A DNA stretch of 64,000 nucleotides from positions 4,030,001 through 4,094,000 of the forward strand of contig JAVHKY010000034.1 of NCBI GenBank assembly GCA_035079385.1, given 5' to 3'. The stretch is from Aspidiotus rigidus. Taxonomy: Eukaryota; Arthropoda; Insecta; Hemiptera; Diaspididae. The stretch's first letter is position 1. Every line of letters begins with the position of its first letter. The position numbers and the translations under genes are program-made. Below are positions 11,928-23,632 of the stretch, piece after piece. The notes below the pieces were generated by a model. That model did not search any database. It was given only the letters and a program-made list of their open reading frames with translations, and was not told the DNA's origin.

Positions 11928-12164
11928 CTATTCCCCACCAAACGATGCATTATAAGACATTGTGTGGATATCTTCCAAAATCAAGTGGTGACCGCGAGCA
12001 ATCAATTTCGCGAATTTTTCGTCTGTAAAATGTGACGAAATCTTGTTCCGCAACTCATTTACAACATCTTCGTTGCTATATCGTAAAATATGGATCCATC
12101 TTAGTCTTCTCTTCTCCTCTTGCAATTCTTCGTAGGTATGGTGTTCGGCAAAGTATTCTAAATC
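11928..12164 (-). CDS. Exon-like open frame, unknown
   Basis: On the minus strand an acceptor-like 'tgatttag' precedes a frame reading YFAEHHTYEELQEEKRRLRW then IHILRYSNEDVVNELRNKIS and ending in NASFGGE with a stop. It is charged and helical and could be a terminal exon. No family recognised and no upstream exon found. Confidence 0.3.
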   Translation of the reverse strand, partial: DLEYFAEHHTYEELQEEKRRLRWIHILRYSNEDVVNELRNKISSHFTDEKFAKLIARGHHLILEDIHTMSYNASFGGE

Positions 12165-12199
12165 AAGCTCAACGTATTAAATCTTGGGGTAGCGGACCA

Positions 12200-13930
12200 T
12201 GCGAACTTATCATTGCGCGGACTATAACGTGCTCTACAGGCAATTCAGAAACTTTCTAATGTTCTAATTTTCAGTGATTTTGTAGATCGGACATCCATCT
12301 ACAATCCCACCAAGTTTCATGACGTGCGGGTCTTTCCTTATGGCATTTCTATGAATGTGAACTTTCAAATGTGTTTTTCTTGAAAACTACTTTTTGTGTT
12401 AAGTCCCTTTTTCTACCCGACCATTCAATTGTTTTCTTCTCTAAAAAATTTTTTTTTGCGACTTTTACGATCGATTTTTCGAGATTAATAACGCTCACAT
12501 GATTTAGTACTACATTCTCCACCAGGTAGCGCTCTTAACTTGAAATTGCCAAAAATGGACAGAGTCCGTTTTGGAATGTCACGCTTCAATTGTTGGGTAA
12601 TTCAATTTTTTCTTCTCTTAGGATTGTATAGGAAGGGTACCACTACCAATAAAAGTATTTTCTCTGACAATTTTCTCAGAATATGCTTACCTATGAGAAA
12701 TATTTGAAAAAAAAAAAAAATACGACGGGAAGCATTCTCAGGCCACATACTTACTTAGCTTTTTTTTTTTTTTTTTTTCAAGTAGGTAAAAATAAGTATA
12801 AGTAAGTTACACACCAGTTCCAAATTGCTGCACTTCGAATGTGTACCGGTACTGCAGGTACGGAGTTTCGGGTTAAATATAAATCCAGAAGTAGCACCAA
12901 TTAAAGTTAATATTAATATTATTTTCGGCATTTTATAAAATTAAAATTATTAAACTTGGAATGAACGAGAATGTAGCCTCCGGCAACAGATTTCGATTAC
13001 AGGTAGTTTGGGCGAGTATAGGTACACCTAAGAAAGAAAATAATAATATCTGTAATAAGGTACCTACCTAGATTGTTAATTATATAATCAAGATAAAAAT
13101 CATAAAAATAGGTAAGAGTAAAATGAACCTTGAATTGGGTACAAATTAAGCTAAATAAAGTTTGACTTACAAACAAAAAACAAATTACTGGCACGAGTGC
13201 CTGTGGCTTTTGTTTCAAACGGTTGCGGAGGAAAAATGACAAAATAGGTTGAATTTAACATTGAGTTTATGGACGTTGCAATATGGTGATCCAATTTTCT
13301 TCTCACTGAACTAATTAGCAATTGTGTTTTAGTGGGTGTGATCTTTATGAATTGAAAAATTAAAGCAGCACAAAATGTTCATCGCTCTACAACACTCCGT
13401 GAGAAGAGAAAGAAAAGAGAAAAAAAAAAAGAAAAAAAGATGAACAAAACAAGAGAGAGAGAACGAAAAATAAATAATTAAAAGAGAACTTAAAGAATGA
13501 CTAGAAAAGGAAAAAGACAACAAGAAAAAAAACAAACAAAAAAAATGAGAACGGGAGGTAACAAGATGACACAGATATTGAACACACAAAATAAATTAGA
13601 ATAAAACTTACAAATAGATTTTAAAAAATTTCAAAACTGCGAAGAAAAGAAAATTAAAACTTAGAATAATAGGAACAACTCAAAATTAGAAATAAAATCG
13701 TAATACTTTGAGAATAAAATGTAAACAAAAAAAATATACATAAAATTAATTTAAAAACAACATCTTTGAAGTTGATCGAAATACGAGAAATGAATAAAAA
13801 GGAACGAGAAAGAGAAATGAATAAATAAATAAATGAAATAAAAAGACAAAACAAGTTCCTTTCAAATGAATATTGTTTACTAAATTTATGCTCTCACCTG
13901 TGAGAAAATCTATTTTGTAATCAGAACCTA
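12200..13930. other. AT-rich and low-complexity stretch, no gene
   Basis: Holds an A run (12706-12720) and a T run (about 12760-12778) about 40 bp apart, a strongly purine-biased GA-rich tract (about 13395-13560), and an A-rich region to 13860. The open frames on the pyrimidine strand are low-complexity artefacts. Confidence 0.55.
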
Positions 13931-13935
13931 TGTTA

Positions 13936-15083
13936 TTACCGTACTGCAGATTGAGGGGTAATGGAACCCTTGATGGCAGACGCCGCCGCGCTATACACCG
14001 AGTAGACACATGGTCTGGACCCAGACAGATGAAACTTTGGCAAGGCGTTGTTTTCTGTCTGCAGTGGACTTATACCGCGTACACTCCTTGTTACAGTGAT
14101 TTTTGTACTGGCAGAACACGCATGTTCTGGTCGTAGTCTTTTGTCCCTTCTTGGACATCTTTCCGCCGCCGCCGCCGCCATTGTTCCCCTGCCAATTTTT
14201 GTCTCTCGCACGACCGCCCGCGCATCCAATAAGGCTTGTAGAGGTCTTAAGCATGTAGGACTTCGCGTGCGCGATAAACTCCATTTTAGGAAGGGCCCTT
14301 CGCACCGCTTCCAGCGACGTATCCACTGGAATCTGAAGGGAGTCAAGTGATGTTGCTAGAGAGACCGCTCCTTCCATATCTCTTTCCGGGTTCCGACAAA
14401 TCTGCATCAACGCACAGCTTCAAAGTAAGCCGCAAGAATCGTGCTCTCTGGAAACTTCTAAATAATCAGAGTTCTGATGTTTCCCTTGTTTATTGGCACC
14501 TTTATTGTCACCACCTTGTCCAACACAGATCTCTGTTGCTGCCACTCTCCAACACAAACAGGCAGACTTTGCAGGTCTTGTTGATAGGCCTGTGATAGCA
14601 AATCAGTATTGCTATACCGTGTCTTAAACAATTGGATAACATCATAATTCTCCGGGGTAAATGAAAACCCTACAAGATACTCAAGGAGACCGTCTGGTCC
14701 TTGACCCATCGCATCCATGAAGTACTGCAACTTCTCTGATTTATCATAAATGTCGTTCTTGTTTACCGCCAATTCAAACCGTCGCACCATTTATTTCCCT
14801 TGAAAACGGGCAAATCCGATTTTCTGAGCTGAGAATTGTTGTTGGTCTTACTGGTTGACGGTACCGCGACACTGGTGTCCGCCGTCTCCAGAGAAAACAT
14901 AGAAAAGGCCCGCATCATTCTACTGATCTCTCTCCTGGCCATATTGGCCACTGTGTCACCATCTGACGTCTCTTCTAAATTGTCCAGGAGTAACGACTCC
15001 TTAAGATTTTTGATGCGCTCATCCAACAACGTTATATAAGTCTTCAGCTCACGCGCCTTAAGGCCTGAACTTTTCAGTATCAT
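13936..15083 (-). pseudogene. BEL/Pao retrotransposon gag remnant
   Basis: Minus-strand pieces in order: a coiled N-terminal part (LKTYITLLDERIKNLKESLL); the Gag core starting RKSDLPVFKGNKW and continuing NDIYDKSEKLQYFMDAMGQG and YDVIQLFKTRYSN, matching the BEL/Pao DUF1759 pattern (LP-F-G ... EKL-YL ... L---YG/N); then a zinc knuckle CVFCQYKNHCNKEC (C-X2-C-X4-H-X4-C) with the ADRKQRL extension typical of BEL/Pao. The parts sit in different frames (15083-14763, 14790-14458, 14410-13991), so at least two frameshifts separate them. No protease or RT follows. Confidence 0.75.
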
Positions 15084-15084
15084 T

Positions 15085-16318
15085 CTTAATCTCCTGAATT
15101 AGATTCAGGAGCGGCTTAATCAGTCTCCATCTCTTCCTAAAAACAGAAGGGATGTTAAATCTAGTGTACCTCCACCAATGAGGTAGCATGCATTCAAGGG
15201 AAAGTGACTCCACACCTATGGTCTTTTGCCTCTCGCCCAAGCAGATGGGGTACGTTCTTGATGATACCGGTGTTTTATCGCTCAATTTTATTTCGTAGGG
15301 CTCGCATACTATTTCTTCCAGGTCTTTTAGATCCTCGCTGAAGACTTCTCGTCTTGGGTATATTACTTCTATTGCCAGTTTTCTCTGTTCTAATGTTAAC
15401 TCCGCCGGAAGCTTGACTTTTACTCCCCGCAGGTCTCTCAACTCTTCGTCTCCTTTGAATTTTTTCTCGTTCTCTATTTCTTTTTCTCCCGAAATTATAT
15501 TTTTCACTTGTTGGCTGGGTATTAATTTCCCTATTATCTGGTTTGGCATTAGCTTTTGGCTTATTCTGGTGTTGTTCGTTACTGCAATTTGGGTGGTTCC
15601 CTTTTCCTTGATCAGCTCCGCTGTGATACCTTTCGCGGTTAGATGTTCGAGCTACGTTAATTCGCTCTCATTCATATATCGTTTTTTTTGTCTATGTTTA
15701 AGTTCACTTTCCCTTTTGCTGGTATATCGACTCTTTTTGTACAATTACATTGACCTTCTCAATTCGGGCTACATTCTCATTTTTTAATTCCCGTACTAGC
15801 GCTGGATCCATCGGTATTCGTATGTTCTTTCCTATTTGAACCTCGTGCGTATCGCATAATATGCGAACTCTGTACTTTATGCAAACATTTAGGCCTAATA
15901 TTATATTGTCGCTGATGTCATCGTCGTCGACGATTTTAAATTCTTGTTCGAATTCCTCTCCTTCTATTGTGAATTGCAGTGTTATTCTTCCGAAGTTATT
16001 CATACGGAATCTAGGCGAAGCTCCGAAAATTTTTGTTAGATCGTCCCTCAATTTTTCCCCCGCAACCAGCTTTTTCATTTCTTGTGCCATTTCTTCGTTT
16101 TCTGTTCCGCTGTCTTTGTCCTCTGAGACTTCTAACTCGAATTCACTTCCGATACTGTTGCTATTGAGGATCTCTTCCAATTCCTCAATTTCGATGATCT
16201 CTTCCCCGTTCTCGCGACTTCTGGTAAACAGGACCTTCAGCTTATCGTTTAGTTCCTGATTTTCTCTCAACGCTTTCGCTAGTATTTTTCTGATCTTATC
16301 GCTCTTTCTTCCCGTCAA
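15085..16318 (-). pseudogene. Gypsy-type protease and pre-RT remnant
   Basis: The frame 16318-15704 (204 aa) starts with a basic/acidic coiled N-terminus and passes into a retropepsin-like half (DDDISDNIILGLNVCIKYRV, with the ILGL-FC-KY pattern). A second frame, 15549-15061, carries ELTLEQRKLAIEVIYPRREV then FSEDLKDLEEIVCEPYEIKL and TPVSSRTYP, the classic linker just before Gypsy RT. The RT itself is absent. Homology ends near 15230, and BEL/Pao gag follows within 150 bp, so two LTR element families are joined here. A gag deletion is also likely because protease comes so early. Confidence 0.7.
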
Positions 16319-16650
16319 TTTTTCAAAATTTATTCTTAATTTCCTCGCGATATGTTCTGATTCTTTAAAATGTGTAGATTATAAACCCAAGCCGACATTC
16401 ACTGATTTTCAGCTCTTCTTTTTCTTTCAGGTGGAACTGATGGTACTGCACAGCCCGCCGTTGATAATTTTTAAAAGCTCGATCTTGTCAACTCTCCCAA
16501 ATATACGATTATTTATTACGCTTACTTGCTGTTGTTGATTTATCGGTGCGATCTAACGAATATTTCGAATAATAAAAAAAAACGATTTCACGAAAGGTTA
16601 CTTTAAATACGCGAGCGATTTACTTCGAAGTTACGGGTATGATTAAATTT

Positions 16651-16664
16651 TTGTTCGGGCGCCA
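16651..16664 (-). promoter_or_regulatory. Putative retrotransposon primer-binding site
   Basis: The minus strand reads TGGCGCCCGAACAA about 330 bp upstream of the Gypsy-type ORF, the expected place for a tRNA-Lys-type primer-binding site. The LTR would then lie at about 16670-17150. I found no second LTR copy in the window, so the LTR boundary is not fixed. Confidence 0.45.
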
Positions 16665-16669
16665 ATTAT

Positions 16670-18585
16670 GATGCTGACCAGATGGGCCTGGTCGAGATGA
16701 ATCTGCTGAATAACGTTCCCTCACAAATACTGGACAATTTGGGTTTTTGAGATAGATTTTTAATTATGAAAACGAACGGACAAAAACTCGCGATTAAAAT
16801 TACACAACGACGCGGAATTACGTTAATATTCTTCTTCTCTGTGGTGATTGACTACAATGCCCCGGTGGTGTCCCTTATATATCTCGATAATAGGCCCTGG
16901 CCAACGCCTTGTTGCATGTTATGATTTCATTGATGTTTACTTTATTGGCGATTTTGATGTTCCTATCGCGCTATTTTCCTGATGTTTGCTAGTCACGGCC
17001 AGCAACCTATTCTTGATTCGAAGACATCGTACACCATAACACCATAACCGCCGCAAGTTTGAGGCCTCATACAATTTTGTGGGAACTGATCCCGCCGATG
17101 ATGGTCATCAGCTGTGACAGTTGATCAGTACCATTCCTGTCACGTGATTGGTCCCCATCCAGGCTATCTACCACTACAGCTTGGTAGGAGTTTTAATTGT
17201 TGTCACCACTACGCAGTCCACAGAGAAACCTGTCAAAGCGGTATAATCCCCAAAGCACAAAATTTTGCCCCACCAACCATTTAGTACAGGCTTCACCTGT
17301 AGCTTTAATGTATCCCATAAAGAGAGTACAGCTGTATAGGTGATACTGTACTTGCATAATATTCTTATTTAAACTGTAGTGATGCCGCATATGCCAGTAA
17401 AAATAATCTTCAACCGAGTAGATTGACATGGAGTTTAGGGCTAGTGAGGGTTGAGAGTAGGTTCACTGTCAATACATCTTCCCTTTTTGCCCTAGAATGA
17501 CTGAAGTCATCCACCAATTGACTGTAGAACTGCAGACAGTAGCCCAAACTGGAGGACTATCCTTTTCCATAGCCTAGCTTCAATGTAGCAGGAGCCACAG
17601 CTAGAAAGTGTGCCCTATCCTTTTCTGACCATTCTCCTGCGCTAGAATAGACCCTTTGTTACTACTTAGGGACAGTCAACTGAGCCGCACCTTGCAAAGA
17701 AGCTAACCCCCTGGTCCCATGCCAAAGAAATTAGTCCTTGCAAGGTCGTTCAACGCTCAGTGACTGGCACCCAGGAGTTAAGATCTTCCGTGGTAACAAT
17801 AAGCGCGTCGCCTCTTTGCATTTACTTCTTTAAGCAACTTGGGGTCGTCTGTAAGTAAAACTAGACGCCCCATAGGGGTACTGCGTAATGTAAATTAATG
17901 TGTAAAATGCGTGACATGCGCCTCTAAAATATAGTTAAAGAAAACAATAATGTGTATAATGTGAAACAAAAATTAATAGAAGTGGATACGCAGAGGAAAC
18001 AGAAATATAGGAATATCAAGTAATATGGTTGTAGTGAATGGTCAAAGTAAATTTGTGTGAAATGTTTTTCCTTTACCGTCAAGAATTGGGGTGTAACCAA
18101 CGGCAGTGACATCAAAGGGTCTTCTAAAAGGTTGGTTGAGATCTCCTCTTTCCACTTATAGTATGCTCCTTGTAACAAGAAAACTTGACTTTGTTTCAAA
18201 TAACAAGAGCAAATTTGGCATTATTTTGCCTTAGTTTTTTGTGTTGTTATAAACCCAATTGAATAATATTGTCAATCTATTGATTGCCTGATAAGGAAGC
18301 TAAGTCTTGAAAACACTGTCACAAACAAATGAGAGTTTCATGTATATTTTACATGTTTGTAAGTTCTGTTCTCAAATTGATCAGAACTCAGAGGTCTTCA
18401 TTCATTGGAATACAATTGAGCTTGATTTGATGATTCTATTAAAAAGTGGAATAAATTTCTACCAGAACGCAAAATCTAGTATTCATTCACCTTCTGAGAA
18501 TTTTTAATGCGCTCATTTAGAAAAAGCAAGTTATATAATCTTTTGTATTTTTACTTTGAGTCATTGTTACCGATCTTGTCGACAC
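16670..18585. other. Stretch without a recognised gene
   Basis: The part nearest 16670 may be the Gypsy element's LTR and flank. The rest (17200-18580) contains only short frames (17193-17429 minus, 17924-18199 minus) with no domain. Confidence 0.4.
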
Positions 18586-18587
18586 TA

Positions 18588-18589
<2 letters not shown>

Positions 18590-18625
<36 letters not shown>
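18590..18625. repeat. (ATT)n microsatellite
   Basis: About twelve uninterrupted ATT units. Confidence 0.97.
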
Positions 18626-19415
18626 TTACTCTGTTGGATTGTACCATTCTAATGAAGATATGTTATTTGTAGTTAATTACTTGAATTGATTTGATTGCCC
18701 TCGTTTTAATATGACACTTTTATTTTAAGTGTTAATGTATTAAGAAAATTAAAACAATATTGAAAAAAGACTTTTTCTTTTTTTTCAAGAACCATTTTTA
18801 GTTTCTTCTTTTAGTCAGTCCATATAGAAAACTGCTTCTGAAAAGTCAACTTCAGCTCTATACTTGGAACCACACCTCAGCGTTGAAAATTTTTGAGTCG
18901 TTTTCCTTCGAAGTAAAAACTGAACAATTCAGGGTCAATCTAATTTAGCTGCAACCTTGGAATTGTGAATCGAGAAGTATTTCAGTAGGTAAGTACAATA
19001 TTTTAATTATCAACAATTCGCGAATAGAATAGAAGAAGGCGCTCGCGCTCTCTACGTACATTTTCAGTGACAGTCACTTGCGGAAGCTTGGCAAAAAGGT
19101 GATGATCTTGAAAAATTCATCCGAGATACTCGACATTATATTCACTCGACAGTAAATTAAGAGGACTGCAATTTTTGTTCCATACATTTTTCAGAAAAAA
19201 TAATATTTTGAGAAGGTACAGTCGATTTTATTAACGTGCTGTCTTATAGTGAAAAACGCTATGATCACCTCAACATCGACAACAGCGCCACTACAGATCG
19301 TTTTATATGCAAATTGACACACGTTTCCAAATTTTTACAACTGAATAATGTACACAATGTGTTTTTTGATCCTGCAATATATTAAGACCTATAAATGTTA
19401 TAATCTATCTATTAT
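18626..19415. other. AT-rich intergenic stretch
   Basis: No open frame with recognisable content on either strand. Confidence 0.5.
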
Positions 19416-19418
19416 CTA

Positions 19419-19777
19419 TCATAAATCATTTTCAGCATTGGATAATGCACTCAATGTAATTTTTTTTTTGTTTGACATATCATTGAATAATACACACAAT
19501 TCAATTTCTTGGTCCTGCGACATATTAATATCTATGAATAAAGAATAATTTACAGGGATCTTGCTTGGATCATACTTGACATTTTTGAAAGAATTGTAAT
19601 ATTTATTAGGTATTATCTGCTCCAATCCCTCTTTCGCCGTTTCATTGTATTTCAGTTCGATTATGATTCCTAAGTTGCTGCGCAGTATGAGAAGATCTAA
19701 TCTTTTACAATTTTTCTGTGCTGCTCTCATTTTGGTGAAACATTCAAAATTTGTCTTTGCTGAGACCCATGGTCATA
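19419..19777 (-). pseudogene. PD-(D/E)XK nuclease remnant related to the PDDEXK_9 type
   Basis: The frame, open from an upstream in-frame stop at about 19780 to 19419, reads KRLDLLILRSNLGIIIELKY followed by NETAKEGLEQIIPNKYYNSF. That is the nuclease signature: an aspartate (RLDLLI), then ExK in IIELKY, then the Q-x(5)-Y helix motif in EQIIPNKYY. In bacterial AAA-ATPase_like proteins this module forms the C-terminus; here the ATPase half is missing. An acceptor-like 'gtctcag' precedes the sequence, so it might be an exon, but no partner exon was found. With the intact 45.1-47.1 kb gene it shows that this nuclease type has more than one copy in this region. Confidence 0.55.
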
Positions 19778-19879
19778 ACATACAAAATACCTGTTAAGAC
19801 TGCACGATCCACAAAATCATGTGCGGGTCTGGTTTGAGTAAACAGCTTAACGCACCCACACACAATGTGATTGTTTTTT

Positions 19880-20400
19880 TAATTTCTGTTTCCGCTATAG
19901 TAGTCTAGGCAAACTAGACAATAAAAAAGAATTTTTTGGTAGAGAACGGGTGTTTGCTGAAATGTGTAGAGAAAGAAGGTATCGAAAATTACCTAAAAAA
20001 ACCCGCACTTCCTAAAGGCTGGGGAAAATTTTTTGTGGCACGTTTTGGCTCCCCAAATTCAGTTTTTGGACTATTTCTCAAGAACTAAACGTTTTACAAG
20101 AAAATGTTTCGAACAAAAGATGTTCCTCTTGAAATTTCAAATAAATTGATGTATAGAAAGTCCAGTTTAGACCGAATAGTCAGCTCAAAAATTCCCTCGA
20201 AGTAATATAGTTTTCAAAATTTAGACAACATTTATCGAATTTTTAGAAGAAAATGTATAGGAAGGAAACATTTTCTTTATAGTATTTCTTATAAAATACG
20301 TTTACAATTGAGCAAATGTAATACCTAATATCTTCTGTAGAACAAGCGGAAGCAGAGGAAATTTATTGTAGAATTAATTCTTATACTGTATTTAGCTATA
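19880..20400. repeat. Dispersed repeat, related to 38190-38640
   Basis: Shared ordered blocks include the start 'tatagta(g)t..aggcaaa.tagac', 'tttg.tg.aatgtgt', 'aaaaacc', 'gtggcac' and 'ccaaattc/ttttgttttt'. The same order and similar spacing indicate one degenerate interspersed family of unknown class. Confidence 0.5.
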
Positions 20401-20479
20401 AGAATATTAAAATTTAGCTATCGAGACTTACAACAGGATAAAGATGGAATTATTCATCTATATCTGGTAGTACTCGCAT

Positions 20480-20655
20480 TTTTGGATATTCTTCTTTGTA
20501 TGATACGCAGCAATATTTTCAGCAGACGTGACATCAAGCTGATTAGTCTGTAATCGTAGCAGCTTTTCGTTTTTTGCTTCTCGGGAATTGTTATGAACTT
20601 TGATCAAAATCATTCTTCTGGTATTGTTCCGCTAATGTAGATTCTGTTTGAAAAT
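20480..20655 (-). pseudogene. LINE reverse transcriptase fragment
   Basis: The minus strand reads NRIYISGTIPEE, stop, then SKFITIPEKQKTKSCYDYRL and ISLMSRLLKILLRIIQRRI. This is the early RT domain (F--IPKK-----C-DYR-ISLMSH--KI-L-II--RI) common in insect RTE/CR1-like elements. Two in-frame stops show it is dead. It abuts the Copia gag remnant without a gap. Confidence 0.65.
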
Positions 20656-20750
20656 GTAAACGGTTATAGTTCTCTTCATGAAGTACTAATTCCTGAAGTA
20701 TCTTACCCGAAAACATGATTTTGACAGTCTTAAATGCCGTATATGCTGTC

Positions 20751-21536
20751 TTACAGAATAGCTCGTAAGTACTGGAGAGCTTGAGCGTCATATATCGTTT
20801 TTGTGTCCTCGGGACGATCTTCTGTCCATTCACCGCCAAGTTCATCCGTTATAAATTTTTTCAATTTGAACGTTCGTAGTCCGAGTTCAAGGCGATTTAG
20901 CCAAGGCTGATAATTTTTTGTACCTTGCAGCTTGTCCGCCTCCAAGATTTGTGGTAGCGAGAAAGTCGGCATTTTGTCTCGCGTCATCTTCTTTACACTG
21001 TTCGTATTTTCGGGCGTCACAGATGAGTTGCACCCATTCACAAACTTTTCTAATAATGGGCCAAGTGCTGCTTCCAGCTTAGCTGTTACGATCTTTTCTA
21101 TTTGGGAATTAATAACATCCTCACTATTGGGATGTTAACCCAAGTTGCGTAAGTTGGTAGCCGTGCTCGAACATTTGGGGGATAATTTTAACGGAGGTAC
21201 CACGCTTCATGATGGGAATTTGAGTTTTTCAAATACGATTTAAATTATTACAATTCGTAATATCAAAAAATTATATCCTATAAATCGTTTAAACACTTCC
21301 AGAGAATCGATAACTGAAAGAAGTAATTCTTCTAATGATGAAGTATTGAGTCATCTACGACTAATTGAAAATCTCGTTTCTTATGGCCGAATACATTGAA
21401 CGTAAAATCGTCACCCAGAAATTCAAGCGAGTGCGGCGAGAGAGGAAGGCGATTCTAGCGCTACCAAACATAGGTTAACATCCCAATTACCTGAAGTGGT
21501 ATTCGCAGTCGCGTCCACGTTTTCTTGGTTGGCCAT
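20751..21536 (-). pseudogene. Copia-type gag remnant, interrupted by a MITE
   Basis: The gag frame starts at 21536 (MANQENVDATANTTSGN), is cut by the inverted-repeat element at 21126-21487, and resumes as NSEDVINSQIEKIVTAKLEA. Further on it reads LEADKLQGTKNYQPWLNRLE and LGLRTFKLKKFITDE, the usual Copia gag N-terminal pattern (KL-G-NY--W---LE--L). It ends at a stop at 20751. Removing the inserted element re-forms one continuous frame, which dates the MITE after the gag. Confidence 0.6.
21126..21487. mobile_element. MITE of about 360 bp with 15-bp perfect TIRs
   Basis: The ends are ATTGGGATGTTAACC and its exact reverse complement GGTTAACATCCCAAT. The interior has no coding content. The flanks carry A/T bases compatible with a short TA- or ATT-type target duplication. 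It sits inside the Copia gag reading frame. Confidence 0.75.
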
Positions 21537-21764
21537 ATGGTAGGGTCGAATTCATTGGTTTCCATCGTTTCGTTGTCAGGATCCACTAAAGTTTTAGTCC
21601 GTGTTTTCATAACGCTCTGCTATCACCTTGGAATAAATTGACTGACAGAAATAACTGTGAAATACTCAAAAACACTTCAAGCATGAACTGCAAATCCGCC
21701 GATGCATTCAACGAATGACCGATTGAAATATGACAGCATGGTATGCTCTTGTTTATGTTATAAC

Positions 21765-21880
21765 TAGCCGCTTGCGGCGCGCCTCCGGCGCGCCTGGCGG
21801 CTAGGCCTGCGGCGCCCGGCAGCCTCGCGCTTCGCGCTCGCCGATTTGTGGTAACAGACTGGCGCTTTGCGCTCGCTCAT
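21765..21880. repeat. GC-rich self-complementary island
   Basis: Nested palindromes (TAGCCGC ... GCGGCTA around two GGCGCGCC cores) and two copies of a 'gcgctt(c/t)gcgctcgc' block. It is a sharp GC spike in AT-rich DNA, probably part of an interspersed repeat. A (CA)n run follows at about 21952-21971. Confidence 0.7.
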
Positions 21881-22189
21881 TTGGGACGACGGTCTACATA
21901 ACAGAGCGAACTTTCGTTCCCACTTTTCATAGTTTTCACCTTGTATACACAATACACACACACACACACACAGTTCAGAACTAAGCCATCACAGCGCAAG
22001 GCGCTGGCATATCATTCTGTCCTACTCCTACATCTGTCTCAGTCCTTAATCTGTCAACAGCAAGACTTGGGTTTCTCCTATTCAATAACAATAATATAAT
22101 TATTCTTTTTCAGAAATTCTCCAAGACCCCACCAAATCTCATTATGGCCATATTTTAATACCAATGAAATTTTCTTCATTAGATATCTA

Positions 22190-23355
22190 CCGGTATCAAA
22201 TAATTTGATTGATGAATACCTAGAATAGAGCAGATATCATTTCAAGCGGTTCTGTATTCATAATTTAAACTACAATTCTATCTAACTGCGTATATTTGCC
22301 ATGGGTGTTCCTTGAAATCTTGAATCCAGTGAAGTCGAGAATTGATGCTATTTTATTTTTCATCTATCAGTATTGCATAATTCGAATTGATAAATAAATT
22401 AGATCAGATATCATTTCATGCGATCGAAGATCACGTTCTGTATTTATAATTCGAACCACAATTCTATTTATGCAATGGGTCAAAAACACATCGAACTACT
22501 CCCTACCTCTTTTTAAACTCTTTCTCCCATTAATGAGTAATGGTCCACTCGCGCTTTTCAGTCTTTTCATCCGATCGACTTCACTCACAGAAGAAAACAG
22601 AAAACCAGGGAAATATTTTGGATTGGTATTCTCATGAAATCTCGAGTTCAACTTTTGGCTACCTAGGCCTAATTCTACTTCGTTCCAAATTTCATAATTC
22701 ACGAAAAACCGAAGGTAGATGCCATCAAGCGAATCAATAATACCCAATAAAATATCTACATCTTCCGATATTATGGAACAATTTTCAGTTGCGTTTCGTT
22801 ATTACCTACTTCTGAAATAAATCTCATCGTTTCTTAATTCAGTTCTCATTCAATTTCGAACAGTATCGCACTGAAACAGCAGAGTGATAATACGAAACAG
22901 AGGATGATCATATAATAGATCACGTTCTGTATTCATAATTCGAACCACGATTCTATTTATGCAATCGATCAAAAACACACCCAACTACTTTCTATTTCTC
23001 CGATCGACTTTCCTCACAAAACAAAACAGAAAACCAGGACAATACCCATTCTTAGGAAATCTTGAGTTGAACTCTTGGCTAGTTCTACTTTGTTCCGAAT
23101 TTCATGATTCACGAAAGGCCGAAGCTAGATGCGATCATGAATAAATAATACGCACTAAAATATCTACGTCGTCCGATATTATCAGACAATTTGGAATTTT
23201 GTTTCGTTATTTCGTTATCATTTCTGAATAATAATATTATTTCTGAAATAAATCTCATCGTTTGGTTTCTCAGTTCAGTCGCGTGTTCTCTTCCAAATTC
23301 CGATCTTTTCGAACTAAAACAGCCCAGTGATAATAATGACAGAATGATGATGATA
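22190..23355. repeat. Degenerate tandem repeat, unit about 490 bp
   Basis: Two long copies (about 22430-22915 and 22918-23355) share ordered blocks: 'gatcacgttctgtatt.ataattcgaaccac.attctatttatgcaat', 'gaaaaccagg', 'aaatct.gagtt.aactttggct', 'attcacgaaa..ccgaa' and 'aataaatctcatcgttt'. A third partial copy starts near 22190. The blocks keep their order with indels. Confidence 0.75.
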
Positions 23356-23632
23356 ATAAAACTTTTCTAGACCAACAAGAAAAAAGTATCAACTACGGCG
23401 ATGACCGACTGATAGCACCCTCGATATCGCCATGTAGGACCGAGTGATCGCACCCCGGCGGCACGGACGGATTCCGCGCATGATGACAGAACGGTACGAA
23501 TGATGACAGAACGTACGAAATGTAAACAAACTGTGCTTTATTATATAGGATTTTCATCATAGGTATTTTCATCATAGGTACTAATTGTAGTTCATCTGTC
23601 AATTTTTTATCATCTTGTACTTGTAGATACAT

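Noticed and set aside
13329..13854. Hydrophobic minus-strand ORFs (Phe/Ser/Leu-rich)
   Set aside because: Produced by a purine-biased GA/A-rich low-complexity tract; no start context, no domain.
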